Shown: positions 16,721 to 28,840 of the stretch, in pieces
How positions within the stretch are numbered: position 1 is the first letter of the stretch
Layout of the letters: the number at the start of each line of letters is the position of its first letter
DNA from: Halothermothrix sp.
Lineage (GTDB): Bacteria > Bacillota > Halanaerobiia > DY22613
Assembly: GCA_016841825.1 (NCBI GenBank)
Contig: JAENYK010000008.1
Coordinates: 1 to 64,000, forward strand
Length of the DNA stretch: 64,000 nt
Direction: 5' to 3'
Translations under genes and position numbers: made by a program
The notes under the pieces: generated by a model
What the model was told of the DNA's origin: nothing
The model's input: only the letters and a program-made list of their open reading frames with translations
Databases searched by the model: none

Positions 16721-16827
16721 GTTTAACGACTTCAGAAGAAGATTTGTACCTCCACTGAAATAAACTATTTAGTTTTTATACTCCCACTATAAGACTGTAA
16801 AACTTCTCCCCTGAAATGTCGTTAAGT
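16721..16827. repeat. Dispersed palindromic repeat, copy 2
   Basis: Aligns over its full length with 614-723 (about three-quarters identity by eye). Ends are inverted: TTTAACGACTTCAG at the left and CTGAAATGTCGTTAAG at the right. It lies between the FkbH gene and its upstream neighbour and could carry or interrupt the operon's promoter. Confidence 0.6.
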
Positions 16828-17065
16828 AATGTATACTTGCTCTCTGGCGAAAAATGATTAAATCACTTATTGCAAAACATCCCCTTCTTATGTGTTAATT
16901 AATAATTTTATACAGAAGTATTAAAAAAATGCTGATAAATTATATATTCTATTTCTGTGATGAATATCCTTTTGCAAATTGGGTATCTGTGGTGCTATTT
17001 TTAGTTTTTTTCTCATGCTTAATTTTTATGGATTTTTAGGCATAAATTGTACTATAGAACTTAAA

Positions 17066-17099
17066 AAAACCTCTACCAATTTTTGGTTGAGGCTTTTAA
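17066..17099 (-). terminator. Terminator of the HAD-like gene
   Basis: GCCTCAACC pairs with GGT-AGAGGT on the minus strand around a 7-base AT loop, followed by six T residues, a few bases past the stop codon at 17105. Confidence 0.75.
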
Positions 17100-17104
17100 A
17101 CTCA

Positions 17105-17572
17105 TTATTGTCGCAAAGTTGCGATCAAACTCTTAGGATTTAATAATAACTCCAGTCCTTCAACAATACCTGGAACGATTAGGTCAGCATTTTGCCAGAC
17201 CTGAGTGGCCAAGCCTTCTGCACCCAACACTCCTATCCCAATCTTTGCTATTCTTAACATCTCCAGATCGTTGCGTCCATTACCGATAGCCACCACATTG
17301 TCAGAACCCAAACTTTTAACCAATTCACCTTTCTCAGCAGTATGATTATCACTCTGGAGACAATGAAGTATGACCGGTAGGTCAGCACACTGTCTTTCCG
17401 CTGTACCAAAGGTATCAGCAGTCAGAACATAAATATTAATTATTTTACCTAAATTCACTAACAATGGTTTGATTTCTGAAATGATCTGTCCATTGGAGGC
17501 AATTGTTCCATTAAAATCCAAAACCAAATACTTGATGATTAGCACACCTCCTGGCATATCAATCCTTAACAT
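17105..17572 (-). CDS. HAD-superfamily protein, soluble P-type-ATPase-like phosphatase
   Basis: The 155-residue protein has motif I LVLDFNGTIA with a single Asp nucleophile and Asn where most HAD phosphatases have a second Asp, and motif IV GNGRNDLEMLR near residue 110. This pairing (D-x-N-G-T and GNGxND) is seen in the small soluble proteins related to the P domain of P-type ATPases. No membrane segments or cap domain. The first ATG (17572) has AGGGGG six bases ahead; a second AGGAGG inside the frame is seven bases before an ATC codon, so start choice is not fully certain. Substrate unknown. Confidence 0.75.
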   Translation of the reverse strand: MLRIDMPGGVLIIKYLVLDFNGTIASNGQIISEIKPLLVNLGKIINIYVLTADTFGTAERQCADLPVILHCLQSDNHTAEKGELVKSLGSDNVVAIGNGRNDLEMLRIAKIGIGVLGAEGLATQVWQNADLIVPGIVEGLELLLNPKSLIATLRQ

Positions 17573-17598
17573 GACCAGCCCCCCTATTTATATTTGAG

Positions 17599-17636
17599 TC
17601 TAAAAAAGAGAGGTCATTCATCCTCTCTTTTTAGAC
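17599..17636 (-). terminator. Terminator of the heat-shock operon
   Basis: GTCTAAAAAAGAGAGG and CCTCTCTTTTTAGAC form a long stem overlapping the dnaJ stop codon; the minus strand has a T-rich 3' arm. Confidence 0.75.
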
Positions 17637-18752
17637 TCCGAAGACTTCCTTAACTTTATCAAAGAAAGACTTTTGCTCAGGATTAATCTCTTCACCACTT
17701 ATCTCAGCAAATTTGATTAATAATTTCTTCTGTTCAATATTTAATTTCTTCGGAATTACAACTTTAATCTTCACATGTTGATCTCCCCGACCATATCCAT
17801 TCAAATGTTGAATTCCTTTTCCTTTTAAGCGGAAACTGGTACCGGGTTGGGTTCCTGATGGAATATTAAATTTAGCTTTACCTTCTAACGTAGGAACTTC
17901 AATTTCATCACCCAAAGTTGCCTGAACAATGGAAATGGGAACTTCACAGATTACATCATCCGCACGACGAGTGAAAATCTTATGCGGTTTCACTGTAATC
18001 CGAACGTAAAGATCTCCTGGGGAGCCTCCCCGTTCTCCAGCTTCACCTTCACCTGACATTCTCAATTTACTGCCAGTATCTACACCCGCAGGAATGTTAA
18101 CGGCAATTGATCTTTCACGACGCACCTGACCACGACCTCGACACTCAGGGCATGGAGTATCAATAATCTTTCCATTACCTCCACACTGATCACAGGTCTT
18201 GGTCTGAACAAAACTTCCCAATGGAGTTCTCTGGGCAAATTGAATAGTCCCTTTACCGTTACATTTTGAGCATGTTTTGGCTCTAGTTCCAGGTTTGGCA
18301 CCAGATCCATCACAGGTAGGACAGGTCTCTGTTCGCGGAATATGCAGGTCTTTTTTAGCTCCAAAAGCTGCTTCTTCAAAGGTAACCTCTAAGTTATACT
18401 GTAAATCAGCACCCCGGGCTGGACCCTGACGTCGCCGACCGCCACCGCCAAAGAACATGTCAAAGATATCGTCAAAACCACCAAAATCGCCAAATCCACC
18501 TCCACCAAAACCTTCAAAACCATTATCATCAACCCCGGCATGACCATACTGATCATAACGGGTACGTTTTTGTTCATCACTCAAAATCTCATAAGCTTCC
18601 CGAACTTCTTTAAATTTCTGTTCAGCTTCTGGATTATCTTTGTTCAAATCAGGATGATATTTTTTCGCTAAATTCCGATAGGCTTTCTTTATCTCATCAG
18701 GTTGGGCTTTGCGATCTATTCCTAAAATCTCATAATAATCCCTTTTACTCAC
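17631..18752 (-). CDS. dnaJ: Chaperone DnaJ
   Basis: The 373-residue co-chaperone has an N-terminal J domain with HPD (KKYHPDLN, about residues 31-38), a Gly/Phe-rich linker (about 75-110), four CxxCxGxG zinc-binding repeats ([32 protein letters not shown]) and the C-terminal substrate-binding domains. It delivers unfolded proteins to DnaK and stimulates its ATPase. It is the last gene of hrcA-grpE-dnaK-dnaJ, separated from dnaK by 185 bp that carry a strong hairpin. Regulation is by HrcA at the CIRCE site. Confidence 0.99.
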   Translation of the reverse strand: MSKRDYYEILGIDRKAQPDEIKKAYRNLAKKYHPDLNKDNPEAEQKFKEVREAYEILSDEQKRTRYDQYGHAGVDDNGFEGFGGGGFGDFGGFDDIFDMFFGGGGRRRQGPARGADLQYNLEVTFEEAAFGAKKDLHIPRTETCPTCDGSGAKPGTRAKTCSKCNGKGTIQFAQRTPLGSFVQTKTCDQCGGNGKIIDTPCPECRGRGQVRRERSIAVNIPAGVDTGSKLRMSGEGEAGERGGSPGDLYVRITVKPHKIFTRRADDVICEVPISIVQATLGDEIEVPTLEGKAKFNIPSGTQPGTSFRLKGKGIQHLNGYGRGDQHVKIKVVIPKKLNIEQKKLLIKFAEISGEEINPEQKSFFDKVKEVFGV

Positions 18753-18843
18753 AAGTGCACCTCCTTCCAGGTATCCAGATCATAACACTTACTTGCTTCA
18801 TTCATATAGTCACTATATTATTGTAACATCTTACATATCAGAA

Positions 18844-18880
18844 AACAAGTCAAAGCCAAAAACTATGGCTTTGACTTGTT
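18844..18880 (-). terminator. dnaK-dnaJ intercistronic hairpin
   Basis: A perfect 15 bp stem (AACAAGTCAAAGCCA / TGGCTTTGACTTGTT) with a 7-base loop lies past the dnaK stop; the minus strand continues with only four T residues. It may be a partial terminator or an mRNA stabiliser that lowers dnaJ relative to dnaK. Confidence 0.6.
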
Positions 18881-18937
18881 AGCAGCAATTTAGCTCAGAA
18901 CTATTTCGCAGATTATCTGGAACATAATCTATGCTGC

Positions 18938-21452
<2,515 letters not shown>

Positions 21453-21484
21453 GATTAACACCTACTTTGCTAAATTTATGGTAT

Positions 21485-22525
21485 TCACTCATCTTGTTCT
21501 GAGAGAATCTTAGACAAAATATTGGCTACAAACTGAACTAGAGAGATTACTTTACCATACTCCATTCTGGTTGGGCCCAATATTCCAATCCGCCCCATTG
21601 GTCTACCTTTAACAGAATAGGTTGCAGAAACTATACTGCAATTCTGCATCTCTTTTTGAGAGTTCTCCTGACCAATAGTAATCTGCATATCCTGATCATT
21701 CTGGTTCAAAATATTATACAATAATTCCCTTTGTTCTAAAGCACTCATAACGGTCTTGAGTTTATTGATATCAGCGAACTCAGGTTGATCCATCATATAA
21801 GATGTTCCATCTAAAAAAACCTGCTGTAATTTCCGACTAACGTCACCTAACAGATCTGTATACAACATTCTAAAAATATCAGATAAAGTGTTATATCTGC
21901 TGATCAGGTCTGCTTCCAGTTCTCTCATTAGATTAGAATCAATCTCCTGCATGGTTTTACCCTGTAATTTCTCATTCAAAAATTCCGATATCTGACCGAG
22001 TTCTTTGCGATCCATAGTTACAGGTGTTGTTAAAATCTGATTATGGACAATTCCACTATCAGTAACCAGAATGGCTACAACCTGTTTACTGGAGAGAGGA
22101 ATCAATTGTAAATGTTGAAAGATAGTCTGTTGAATATCAGGAGACATACTGATTGATGTATAATGAGAATATTTAGATAACATCTTGGTAGTCTCTTCCA
22201 GAAGACCATGAATCTGATTAGTCTTACTTGTATATATACTGGTAACCTCTTGTGTTATAGTTGTAAAATCGTTCAACTTTCTCCCCGATTCCAGCAGTGA
22301 ATTAACAAAAGTTCGATATCCCTTATCAGAGGGAATCCTTCCTGCAGAAGTATGGGGTTGCTCTAAGAAACCCAGATCTTCTAAATCTGACATCTCATTG
22401 CGAATAGTTGCAGCACTAACACCAAAATCATAACGTCGAGACAAGGTACGGGAACCAACTGGCTCTGCAGTTAATATATATTCCCTGACAATCGCCTCTA
22501 ATATCATCCATTTACGGTCATCCAT
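21485..22525 (-). CDS. hrcA: Heat-inducible transcription repressor HrcA
   Basis: A 346-residue repressor with an N-terminal winged helix (GSRTLSRRYDFGVSAATIRN, about residues 24-43; SAGRIPSDKGYR follows) and the HrcA effector domain. It binds CIRCE to repress the operon until misfolded protein titrates GroEL. The start at ATG 22525 is set by GGAGG eight bases upstream; the longer frame would run through the CIRCE element and the promoter, so it cannot be the true protein. Operon leader gene. Confidence 0.97.
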   Translation of the reverse strand: MDDRKWMILEAIVREYILTAEPVGSRTLSRRYDFGVSAATIRNEMSDLEDLGFLEQPHTSAGRIPSDKGYRTFVNSLLESGRKLNDFTTITQEVTSIYTSKTNQIHGLLEETTKMLSKYSHYTSISMSPDIQQTIFQHLQLIPLSSKQVVAILVTDSGIVHNQILTTPVTMDRKELGQISEFLNEKLQGKTMQEIDSNLMRELEADLISRYNTLSDIFRMLYTDLLGDVSRKLQQVFLDGTSYMMDQPEFADINKLKTVMSALEQRELLYNILNQNDQDMQITIGQENSQKEMQNCSIVSATYSVKGRPMGRIGILGPTRMEYGKVISLVQFVANILSKILSEQDE

Positions 22526-22563
22526 TATGGTTCCCTCCTTTTTCTGGTAGTTAATCTCTTCTG

Positions 22564-22633
22564 TTAGCACTCGCTGTTGTTGAGTGCTAACAATCGCTAA
22601 CATTAAAATACCACTCTCAAAAGGGAATGTCAA
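22564..22633 (-). promoter_or_regulatory. CIRCE operator and heat-shock promoter
   Basis: TTAGCACTC (22564-22572), nine bases, GAGTGCTAA (22582-22590) is a perfect CIRCE inverted repeat. Upstream on the minus strand TTGACA (22633-22628) and TATTTT (22610-22605) are 17 bp apart. CIRCE lies about 8-34 bases after the start point, the classical position for HrcA repression. Confidence 0.97.
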
Positions 22634-22704
22634 ATCTTCCTAATAGCGATTATCCGAAATTATATCCCTATATCGCAGTTTTTCTCCATTTTTCTCCACA
22701 AGTT

Positions 22705-23841
22705 TTAGAGCAAGAACTCTACAAATACCTCATTACCTAGATATAACCCTTGTTCTGTAAGTAATATTCGTCCATCCTGCAACGCAATCAAGCCTAAATC
22801 CAAAAGTTTCTGTACCTGAGAAGAATATATCTCCATAAGAGAACTCCCAAATCTGTATTCAAAATCTTCCAGGTCAATCCCCCGCAGTAGTCGAAGTCCC
22901 ATAAACATATATTCTTCAAGCAAATCTTTTCTGGCGAGATCTAGTATCCCCTTCCATGGTAAGTATCCTCGTTCTAACAGGTTAATATATTGGCCCAAGT
23001 TTGAAGCATTCTCATAACGCTTACTGCCATCAAATCCATGGGCTCCCGGTCCCAAAGCAAGAAAAGGCTGGTAATGCCAATAACCCAGATTGTGCTTAGA
23101 AGCATAACCTGGTCTAGCAAAGTTAGAGATCTCATAGTGTTCATAACCAGACATTTGCAAACTCCTGATTGCTTGCTGATACATCCATAGATCTGTTTCA
23201 TCATCCACCGGATCTAATCTGCCCGCCACATATTGGTTATACAAAGGTGTTCCTTCCTCAATTTTTAAATTATAGAGACTTAAATGCTCCGGCTTGAGCT
23301 CCAGGGCTAATTTCAAAGAATACCGCCAATCTTCCCGACTCTGACGGGGAATGGCAAAAATCAGATCTAGATTGATATTAGCAAAACCTACCTCCCGCGC
23401 AGCATGATAGGTTTCATAAACCTGTTCCACGCTGTGTATTCTACCCAGGAATTCTAATGTCTCCGGAATAAAAGATTGAACTCCCATGCTTAGACGATTA
23501 ATGCCCCCATTAAACATCATCTCCAAATCTGTCTGATAACCAGTTGCTGGATTAAGTTCACAGGTAATCTCAGCTCCCTGCCGAATAGGAAAATATTGAG
23601 CAACCTGATGCAATATTTCTACCAAAACTTTTCCCGCTAGACATGTAGGTGTACCTCCTCCCAGATAGATAGTCTCCAAAATAGGATGGTCATACTCCTC
23701 TGCCAGGAGTTCTATCTCAGAAAAAAGAGCTAGCAAGAAATCATCTGCTAACTCTGCTTTATATGTGAAAGATACAAAATCACAATAATTACATTTTCGC
23801 AAGCAAAAAGGTATATGGATATACAATCCGCAAGATTTCAT
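22705..23841 (-). CDS. hemW: Radical SAM protein HemW (heme chaperone)
   Basis: The protein (378 residues from ATG 23841) begins KSCGLYIHIPFCLRKCNYCDF, with the CX3CX2C cluster ligands at residues 13, 17 and 20, an SAM-binding GGGTPT and the HemW C-terminal domain. HemW proteins bind heme and pass it to targets; older annotations call them oxygen-independent coproporphyrinogen oxidase, but the extra HemN N-terminal arm is absent. GGAGG lies seven bases before the chosen ATG. Gene order hrcA-hemW-(x)-lepA is conserved in Firmicutes. Confidence 0.95.
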   Translation of the reverse strand: MKSCGLYIHIPFCLRKCNYCDFVSFTYKAELADDFLLALFSEIELLAEEYDHPILETIYLGGGTPTCLAGKVLVEILHQVAQYFPIRQGAEITCELNPATGYQTDLEMMFNGGINRLSMGVQSFIPETLEFLGRIHSVEQVYETYHAAREVGFANINLDLIFAIPRQSREDWRYSLKLALELKPEHLSLYNLKIEEGTPLYNQYVAGRLDPVDDETDLWMYQQAIRSLQMSGYEHYEISNFARPGYASKHNLGYWHYQPFLALGPGAHGFDGSKRYENASNLGQYINLLERGYLPWKGILDLARKDLLEEYMFMGLRLLRGIDLEDFEYRFGSSLMEIYSSQVQKLLDLGLIALQDGRILLTEQGLYLGNEVFVEFLL

Positions 23842-23860
23842 TTCTACTCCTCCCATACGA

Positions 23861-24322
23861 TTAATCCCGTTTTCGATCTTTGCCGATTAACCATAAACCG
23901 ATAAGAATTATAATCACTGCTATAATTATCTCTCTAAGAGATGACAAAAAAGGAAAGGTTCGTAACACAGTATGTTCGATGCTGCGAAAGAAATTTCGCA
24001 GATAGTATATCGAAAAACCAAAAGTATTTCGCAATAAATAATATGCCCCACCTACTACCAAAATAATACCAAAAATCCGCATATTACGTCCTGATTCTGA
24101 AACCGCCTCTTCCCGGTCATTATTAATATCACAATCTGGCCCAGGCACCACAATCATCATAAGAAAATATAGTGGAACTAAAAAATGAAAATCTAAAAGA
24201 AAAAAGGCAACCAGAGCACCTATCCTGATATAGTCTGGGTTAACTTCAAAATAATCACCAACACCACCAATCACACCATTAATCCATTTATTTCGACTCT
24301 TTGTTAGACGACCTCTTTTCAT
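23861..24322 (-). CDS. PspC-domain membrane protein
   Basis: The 153-residue protein has an N-terminal PspC domain (KSRNKWINGVIGGVGDYF, about residues 8-25, then two hydrophobic helices about 33-58) and further hydrophobic segments (80-98 and 128-146). PspC domains occur in envelope-stress regulators such as phage-shock proteins. The gene sits between hemW and lepA and is probably cotranscribed with hemW (19 bp gap). A PspA-like partner is not in the window. Role is inferred only at family level. Confidence 0.8.
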   Translation of the reverse strand: MKRGRLTKSRNKWINGVIGGVGDYFEVNPDYIRIGALVAFFLLDFHFLVPLYFLMMIVVPGPDCDINNDREEAVSESGRNMRIFGIILVVGGAYYLLRNTFGFSIYYLRNFFRSIEHTVLRTFPFLSSLREIIIAVIIILIGLWLIGKDRKRD

Positions 24323-24436
24323 GCTTATTTATCCTCCTCTTTTCTAATCTGCTTAATCTCTTTCGCTGTCGATCACAAATCTCCTGCAACTAAAAAAGAA
24401 TTATAACATATTCATCTGTTTATCGACACAAAAAAA

Positions 24437-24530
24437 CCCCACCCCAGTCTGTGATATGCTCCCCTTATAGTGGACAGTTAAAATAGTATAACTGTTTAGT
24501 AGGAGGGGAGCATATCATCTCTAAGGTGGG
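24437..24530 (-). terminator. Long hairpin with IS-end-like sequence, terminator of lepA
   Basis: GATATGCTCCCC (24453-24464) and GGGGAGCATATC (24505-24516) form the core of a stem that continues outward (CCACC / GGTGG) and inward (ACAGTT / AACTGT). On the minus strand it ends GGGGTGGGG then seven T residues, so it can terminate transcription after lepA. The TAGTGGACAGTT and AACTGT parts resemble ends of IS3-like elements, so it may be a derived insertion-sequence remnant. Confidence 0.55.
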
Positions 24531-24575
24531 TAAAATTATAAACTTAATACATTAACAGTTTGTATGAATGCGGCT

Positions 24576-26390
24576 TTAATCCTCATCATCCAATCGCAAA
24601 ACAGCCATAAAAGCTTCTTGAGGAATCTCTACACTACCGATAGATTTCATCCGCTTCTTCCCTTCCTTCTGCTTTTCCAAAAGTTTCTTCTTACGAGTTA
24701 TGTCACCACCATAACACTTGGCTAGAACATTCTTCCTTCTAGCTTTGATATTCACTCTAGCAATAACCTTGGTTCCAATAGCCGCCTGGATAGGCACTTC
24801 AAACATTTGCATCGGAATATATTCTTTAAGTTTACGACAGAGAGCCTGTCCTTTATTATAGGAAGAAGCCTCGTGGACAATCACCGACAGTGCATCCACA
24901 GGTTTACCATGGATTAGAACATCCAATTTGACCAGATTACTCTCCTGATATCCAATAATCTCGTAATCCAGAGTAGCATAACCTTTAGAACGAGATTTTA
25001 ATTGATCAAAGAAGTCAACAATTACCTCGCTTAAAGGTATATGATAGATTAGTTTTACCCGATCTGTATCCACATACTGCATATCTTTAAAAATCCCACG
25101 ACGTTCCTGACTCAGCTCCATGATCGGTCCAACATAATTCTCAGGCAACATAATGGTAGTTTTTACATAGGGTTCTTCAATTTTCGCGATCTCATTTCTT
25201 TCAGGAAAAAGAGCAGGATTGCTGATCTCATGCATGTCACCATCTTCTAAATAAATCCGATAGATTACAGAAGGTGCTGTCATAACCAAATCCAGATTAT
25301 ACTCTCTTTCCAACCTTTCCTGAATAACATCCATATGCAGCAATCCCAGAAAACCACATCGAAAACCAAATCCCAGAGCATCAGATACCTCTGGTTCAAA
25401 AACGAATGACGCATCATTTAACTGTAATTTCTCTAAAGCATCTCTTAACTCCTCATAATCAGCACTCTCAACAGGATAAAGGCCACTAAAGACCATAGGT
25501 TTAACCTGTTGATAACCCGGTAACGGTTCAGCGGTAGGTTTGTCCGCATCAGTAATAGTATCACCTACACGACAATTTTTCACATCTTTGATACTACCCG
25601 TCACATATCCAACTTCACCTGCTGCTAATTGAGCTACTGGAGTCATGGTTGGTGAAAAGATCCCAACCGTGTCCACTTCATAAGATTTCTTCGATGCCAT
25701 CAAAAACATGCTCATCTTGGGTTTAATCAACCCTTCCATAACCCGCAGGTAAGCTACAACACCCATATATGGATCATACATAGTGTCAAATACTAAAGCT
25801 TTTAAAGGCTTATCAATTGTGCCAGAAGGAACGGGAATCCGCTCCACAACAGCTTCTAGTACTGCGGGGATACCTTCCCCTGTTTTAGCACTACATAAAA
25901 TCGCCTCATCGGGATCAATCCCCAGGTCAGCCAATTCTAACTTAACATGTTCCGGTTGAGCAGCAGGTAAGTCGATCTTATTAATGACAGGAATGATCTC
26001 CAGGTCGTGTTCCAGGGCCAGATATACATTAGCTAACGTCTGAGCTTCTACTCCTTGAGTGGCATCAACTACCAAAAGTGCCCCTTCACAAGCGGCTAAA
26101 CTTCTGGATACCTCGTAAGTAAAATCTACATGGCCAGGAGTATCAATCAGATTCAACTCATAGATCTGACCATCCTTAGCTGTATAGTTCAATCTAACAG
26201 CCTGAGCCTTAATCGTGATACCTCTTTCCCGTTCAATATCCATACTATCCAAAACCTGGTCAACCATCTCACGCTCAGATAATGCACCAGTATATTCTAA
26301 CAGGCGATCAGCAAGAGTCGATTTGCCGTGGTCGATATGGGCAATGATACAAAAATTACGAATATTATTACTGCCCTGTTCTTTACTCAT
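24576..26390 (-). CDS. lepA: Elongation factor 4 (LepA), back-translocating GTPase
   Basis: A 604-residue translational GTPase with G1 AHIDHGKST (about 18-26), [12 protein letters not shown] and the LepA C-terminal domain with the Lys/Arg-rich stretch [18 protein letters not shown]. It binds ribosomes and helps under ionic stress or slow translation. ATG 26390 follows GGAGG by eight bases; a longer frame has no RBS. Followed by a long terminator hairpin. Confidence 0.98.
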   Translation of the reverse strand: MSKEQGSNNIRNFCIIAHIDHGKSTLADRLLEYTGALSEREMVDQVLDSMDIERERGITIKAQAVRLNYTAKDGQIYELNLIDTPGHVDFTYEVSRSLAACEGALLVVDATQGVEAQTLANVYLALEHDLEIIPVINKIDLPAAQPEHVKLELADLGIDPDEAILCSAKTGEGIPAVLEAVVERIPVPSGTIDKPLKALVFDTMYDPYMGVVAYLRVMEGLIKPKMSMFLMASKKSYEVDTVGIFSPTMTPVAQLAAGEVGYVTGSIKDVKNCRVGDTITDADKPTAEPLPGYQQVKPMVFSGLYPVESADYEELRDALEKLQLNDASFVFEPEVSDALGFGFRCGFLGLLHMDVIQERLEREYNLDLVMTAPSVIYRIYLEDGDMHEISNPALFPERNEIAKIEEPYVKTTIMLPENYVGPIMELSQERRGIFKDMQYVDTDRVKLIYHIPLSEVIVDFFDQLKSRSKGYATLDYEIIGYQESNLVKLDVLIHGKPVDALSVIVHEASSYNKGQALCRKLKEYIPMQMFEVPIQAAIGTKVIARVNIKARRKNVLAKCYGGDITRKKKLLEKQKEGKKRMKSIGSVEIPQEAFMAVLRLDDED

Positions 26391-26452
26391 TCCAAGTTCC
26401 TCCTTTGCACAACGCCAATTTAAGACAATCATTTTACATTATATCATTCATT

Positions 26453-27751
26453 TCACCTTTTATCAAGAAGGAAGACTGGTTGTTCTTGTAAAAGCTGATC
26501 GATTACGTTTGCTAATAATTCAGCCGTATATACAGCATCTTCAGTAGTATTTCGTTGAAAACCGATCTCAATTAAAAGCGCGTGCGGGTGAAGATCTAAA
26601 TTATACCGTCTACCTGAACGGAGTTCTGTTTTTCTTAAAAGTCCTGGATACATTCTCTGAGTTACCGCAGCTAAAGCTTCGCAAATCTCTTTATTGGGAT
26701 CCCATTTTGTGTCCGAATACTCCAGATTACCTTCAGTATACAGATATAACAATGTCGCAGCATTTTTGCCATTTATGGTTGTCGAAAAATCTTCCCGCGT
26801 ATATCCAAAAGAATCATTTACTCCATCACGATGGATATCTATAACGAGATCAAAGTTCTGTTTTTTAAAGATTTCTACCAACGCTGTCCGCGAATTACTA
26901 TAACAGTCTCCAAAAACTTTACCAACAAAATCCGTAGTTATATGGGTGGCTTCACACCCCTTCTCTCGCAGTTTGTCAGCCAATGCTTTTCCCGCATCTA
27001 TTATGTTACCAATATGCGGATACAAAGTATGATACATATTATCTTGAGGTAATGTATCATCAATATATGTCTCTGTAGTATGAGTATGATAGATTAAAAC
27101 CCGGGGCTTTCTTTTAGTAATCTCGATCTGTGAACCATTTTTAGGAAGCAAATCATTTTGTTCAAAGACCTGTGGTGGTTCCTCTGGGTGAGGTTCAATA
27201 GGAGGCTCTGATCGTGTATAATTTAATAATTCCTCTCGCGGTACATTAAGATAAATTGAACCTTTCTCTCCTTTAATTACCTGTGTTGTGCGTAAGGTTT
27301 TAGAATCTTCTATATGCTTTTCTTCCATTTGTTGGGTCATCACCGTTTGTGCCTGATTATATCTTTCTAAATGAGGAATTCCAGACTTCAGATAGGTATC
27401 AGGTTGTTTCATATCTATGTCCAGTGCCCAATTTATGATCTTTTTAAGCCAATTTATTGGTTCAGTAATCTCTCCAATTAAACCATCACTCCCTTGTCCT
27501 TTCTCTAAAGTAGGAATACTCTCGGCAATAATAGATCTTGAGCGTTCTACGTCCATCTCCATCCAGTCATAGATATGATTAATCATCTTTTCTGTTGTAA
27601 TTGTTTCTTCCTGATTCAAATCAAAAGAGACCGCTGTTGCTACCATCTGATTCTCGCGAGCTGTAAATTTATTAATAATTAGTCCAATGATAAAAAAAAG
27701 AACTACTATATAAAAAATAATGATAAAGTGAAATATTTTTTTCCTGGACAT
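26453..27751 (-). CDS. spoIIP: Stage II sporulation protein P (SpoIIP), peptidoglycan amidase/endopeptidase
   Basis: The protein (about 432 residues) has an N-terminal membrane segment (about residues 6-28) and a C-terminal SpoIIP domain with the zinc ligand motif YHTHTTETY, VIDIHRDG and ALLIEIGF. SpoIIP works with SpoIID and SpoIIM to thin septal peptidoglycan so the mother cell can engulf the forespore. ATG 27751 is preferred because AAGGTGGTGAT precedes it; an upstream ATG at 27778 would add nine residues. That RBS lies in one arm of a strong inverted repeat (27757-27806). Lies behind gpr, as in Bacillus. Confidence 0.95.
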   Translation of the reverse strand: MSRKKIFHFIIIFYIVVLFFIIGLIINKFTARENQMVATAVSFDLNQEETITTEKMINHIYDWMEMDVERSRSIIAESIPTLEKGQGSDGLIGEITEPINWLKKIINWALDIDMKQPDTYLKSGIPHLERYNQAQTVMTQQMEEKHIEDSKTLRTTQVIKGEKGSIYLNVPREELLNYTRSEPPIEPHPEEPPQVFEQNDLLPKNGSQIEITKRKPRVLIYHTHTTETYIDDTLPQDNMYHTLYPHIGNIIDAGKALADKLREKGCEATHITTDFVGKVFGDCYSNSRTALVEIFKKQNFDLVIDIHRDGVNDSFGYTREDFSTTINGKNAATLLYLYTEGNLEYSDTKWDPNKEICEALAAVTQRMYPGLLRKTELRSGRRYNLDLHPHALLIEIGFQRNTTEDAVYTAELLANVIDQLLQEQPVFLLDKR

Positions 27752-27756
27752 GAGAC

Positions 27757-27806
27757 AATCACCACCTTTTCCCTTCATAAAAATATATGAGGGATAGGTG
27801 GTGATT
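27757..27806 (-). promoter_or_regulatory. gpr-spoIIP intergenic inverted repeat that covers the spoIIP RBS
   Basis: AATCACCACCT plus TTCCCTTCATA pairs with TATGAGGGA plus AGGTGGTGATT. The 3' arm contains the AAGGTGGTGAT ribosome binding site for spoIIP. No T-run follows, so it is not a standard terminator. In a gpr-spoIIP transcript it could hide the RBS. Confidence 0.5.
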
Positions 27807-27833
27807 ATTCCATGTTCGACATTGGGCTTTAAG

Positions 27834-28823
27834 TCAGGCTAAATACAGTGAAATATTGTCTACGGTAATCTCTGGGTGAAGAGCAATATTTATTCCACCA
27901 GCTACACATCTGGACATATCTTGAATCAATTCATCAATTCCCTTAGGAGTTACAACCAAACTTCCCAGAAAAGGTCGAAGAATTTCATTAATTATCCGAT
28001 TCTTGAATTTTCCATCTATCTTTTGATACCCTTGCACAGCCGTCCCACCAAATTCTGGTGAAGAGAATAATTTATCAATGGCATCACTGGCGATTGTAGA
28101 AGCGTGCACAACTGTTGGAATTCCGATGGCAATAACCGGTATTCCCATCATCTCTTCAGTGATTCCAGTACGTTTTTTACCAAGACCTGAGCCTGGATGA
28201 ATTCCAGTATTGCTCATTTGAATTGTTGTACCCAGACGACTAACATTTCTGGCTGCTAGAGCGTCAATAGCGATAATTAGATCTGGATGTACCCGATCTA
28301 CCACCCCACGTATTATCTCTGCGGTCTGTACACCAGTTATCCCCATAACTCCAGGGGCCAGAGCACAAACAGAACGTAAACCTTGCTTTAACTCAGGAGG
28401 TACTTCATCATAGAGATGTCGAGTAATCATCATATAGTGAATCACTTTAGGACCAAGGGCATCTGGTGTAGCGTTCCAGTTTCCCAGTCCGACAACAAAG
28501 ATGGTTGGATCCTTTTTTAACTGGTCAAATTCGATCAGTTGTTCTAACTCTTCAGCAATAATTCCACTTAATTTGTTGTGGATCTCACGATTATTTGTAC
28601 TCATTCCCTGGGCTTCAACAGTAATATACTCACCCACAGGCTTACCTATAGATTTGGCTGCTTCTTCATTTAAAACCTTGATTCGGGTAACCACTGAATA
28701 TTCTTTACGCTCCTCATTGACAGAAACTCCTCTGATCTCACTACCAGTACGCTGAACAGCCATATCTTTTGCTTCAACTGCTAAATCTGTATAGTACTGC
28801 AAATTTTGATCTAGAGGTTCCAT
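27834..28823 (-). CDS. gpr: Germination protease GPR
   Basis: The 329-residue aspartic-type protease degrades SASPs early in germination. The N-terminus has YYTDLAVEAKDMA, like the propeptide processing region, followed by VVTRIKV and the conserved GLGNWNATPDALGP, DALAAR and GTTIQMSNTGIHPG regions. It is made in the forespore as a zymogen. Its substrates are encoded nearby (43007-43518), where the sequence KYEVAQELG gives the expected cut site. Confidence 0.97.
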   Translation of the reverse strand: MEPLDQNLQYYTDLAVEAKDMAVQRTGSEIRGVSVNEERKEYSVVTRIKVLNEEAAKSIGKPVGEYITVEAQGMSTNNREIHNKLSGIIAEELEQLIEFDQLKKDPTIFVVGLGNWNATPDALGPKVIHYMMITRHLYDEVPPELKQGLRSVCALAPGVMGITGVQTAEIIRGVVDRVHPDLIIAIDALAARNVSRLGTTIQMSNTGIHPGSGLGKKRTGITEEMMGIPVIAIGIPTVVHASTIASDAIDKLFSSPEFGGTAVQGYQKIDGKFKNRIINEILRPFLGSLVVTPKGIDELIQDMSRCVAGGINIALHPEITVDNISLYLA

Positions 28824-28840
28824 CCATTCCCCTCCTTAAG

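Larger units (their letters stand above)
16664..17104. other. Intergenic stretch upstream of the FkbH operon
   Basis: Contains copy 2 of the dispersed palindromic repeat (16721-16827), AT-rich sequence, and the terminator of the downstream HAD gene (17068-17098). No clear promoter for the FkbH operon was recognised between 16664 and 16720; it may lie in or beyond the repeat. Confidence 0.6.

Noticed and set aside
17530-17572. ATC as a non-standard start for the HAD gene
   Set aside because: An AGGAGG is ideally placed before ATC, but the ATG at 17572 has its own AGGGGG, so a rare start codon is not needed.
22526-22633. Long N-terminal extension of HrcA starting at 22633
   Set aside because: It would be translated from the promoter and CIRCE operator, and a strong RBS sits before the ATG at 22525.
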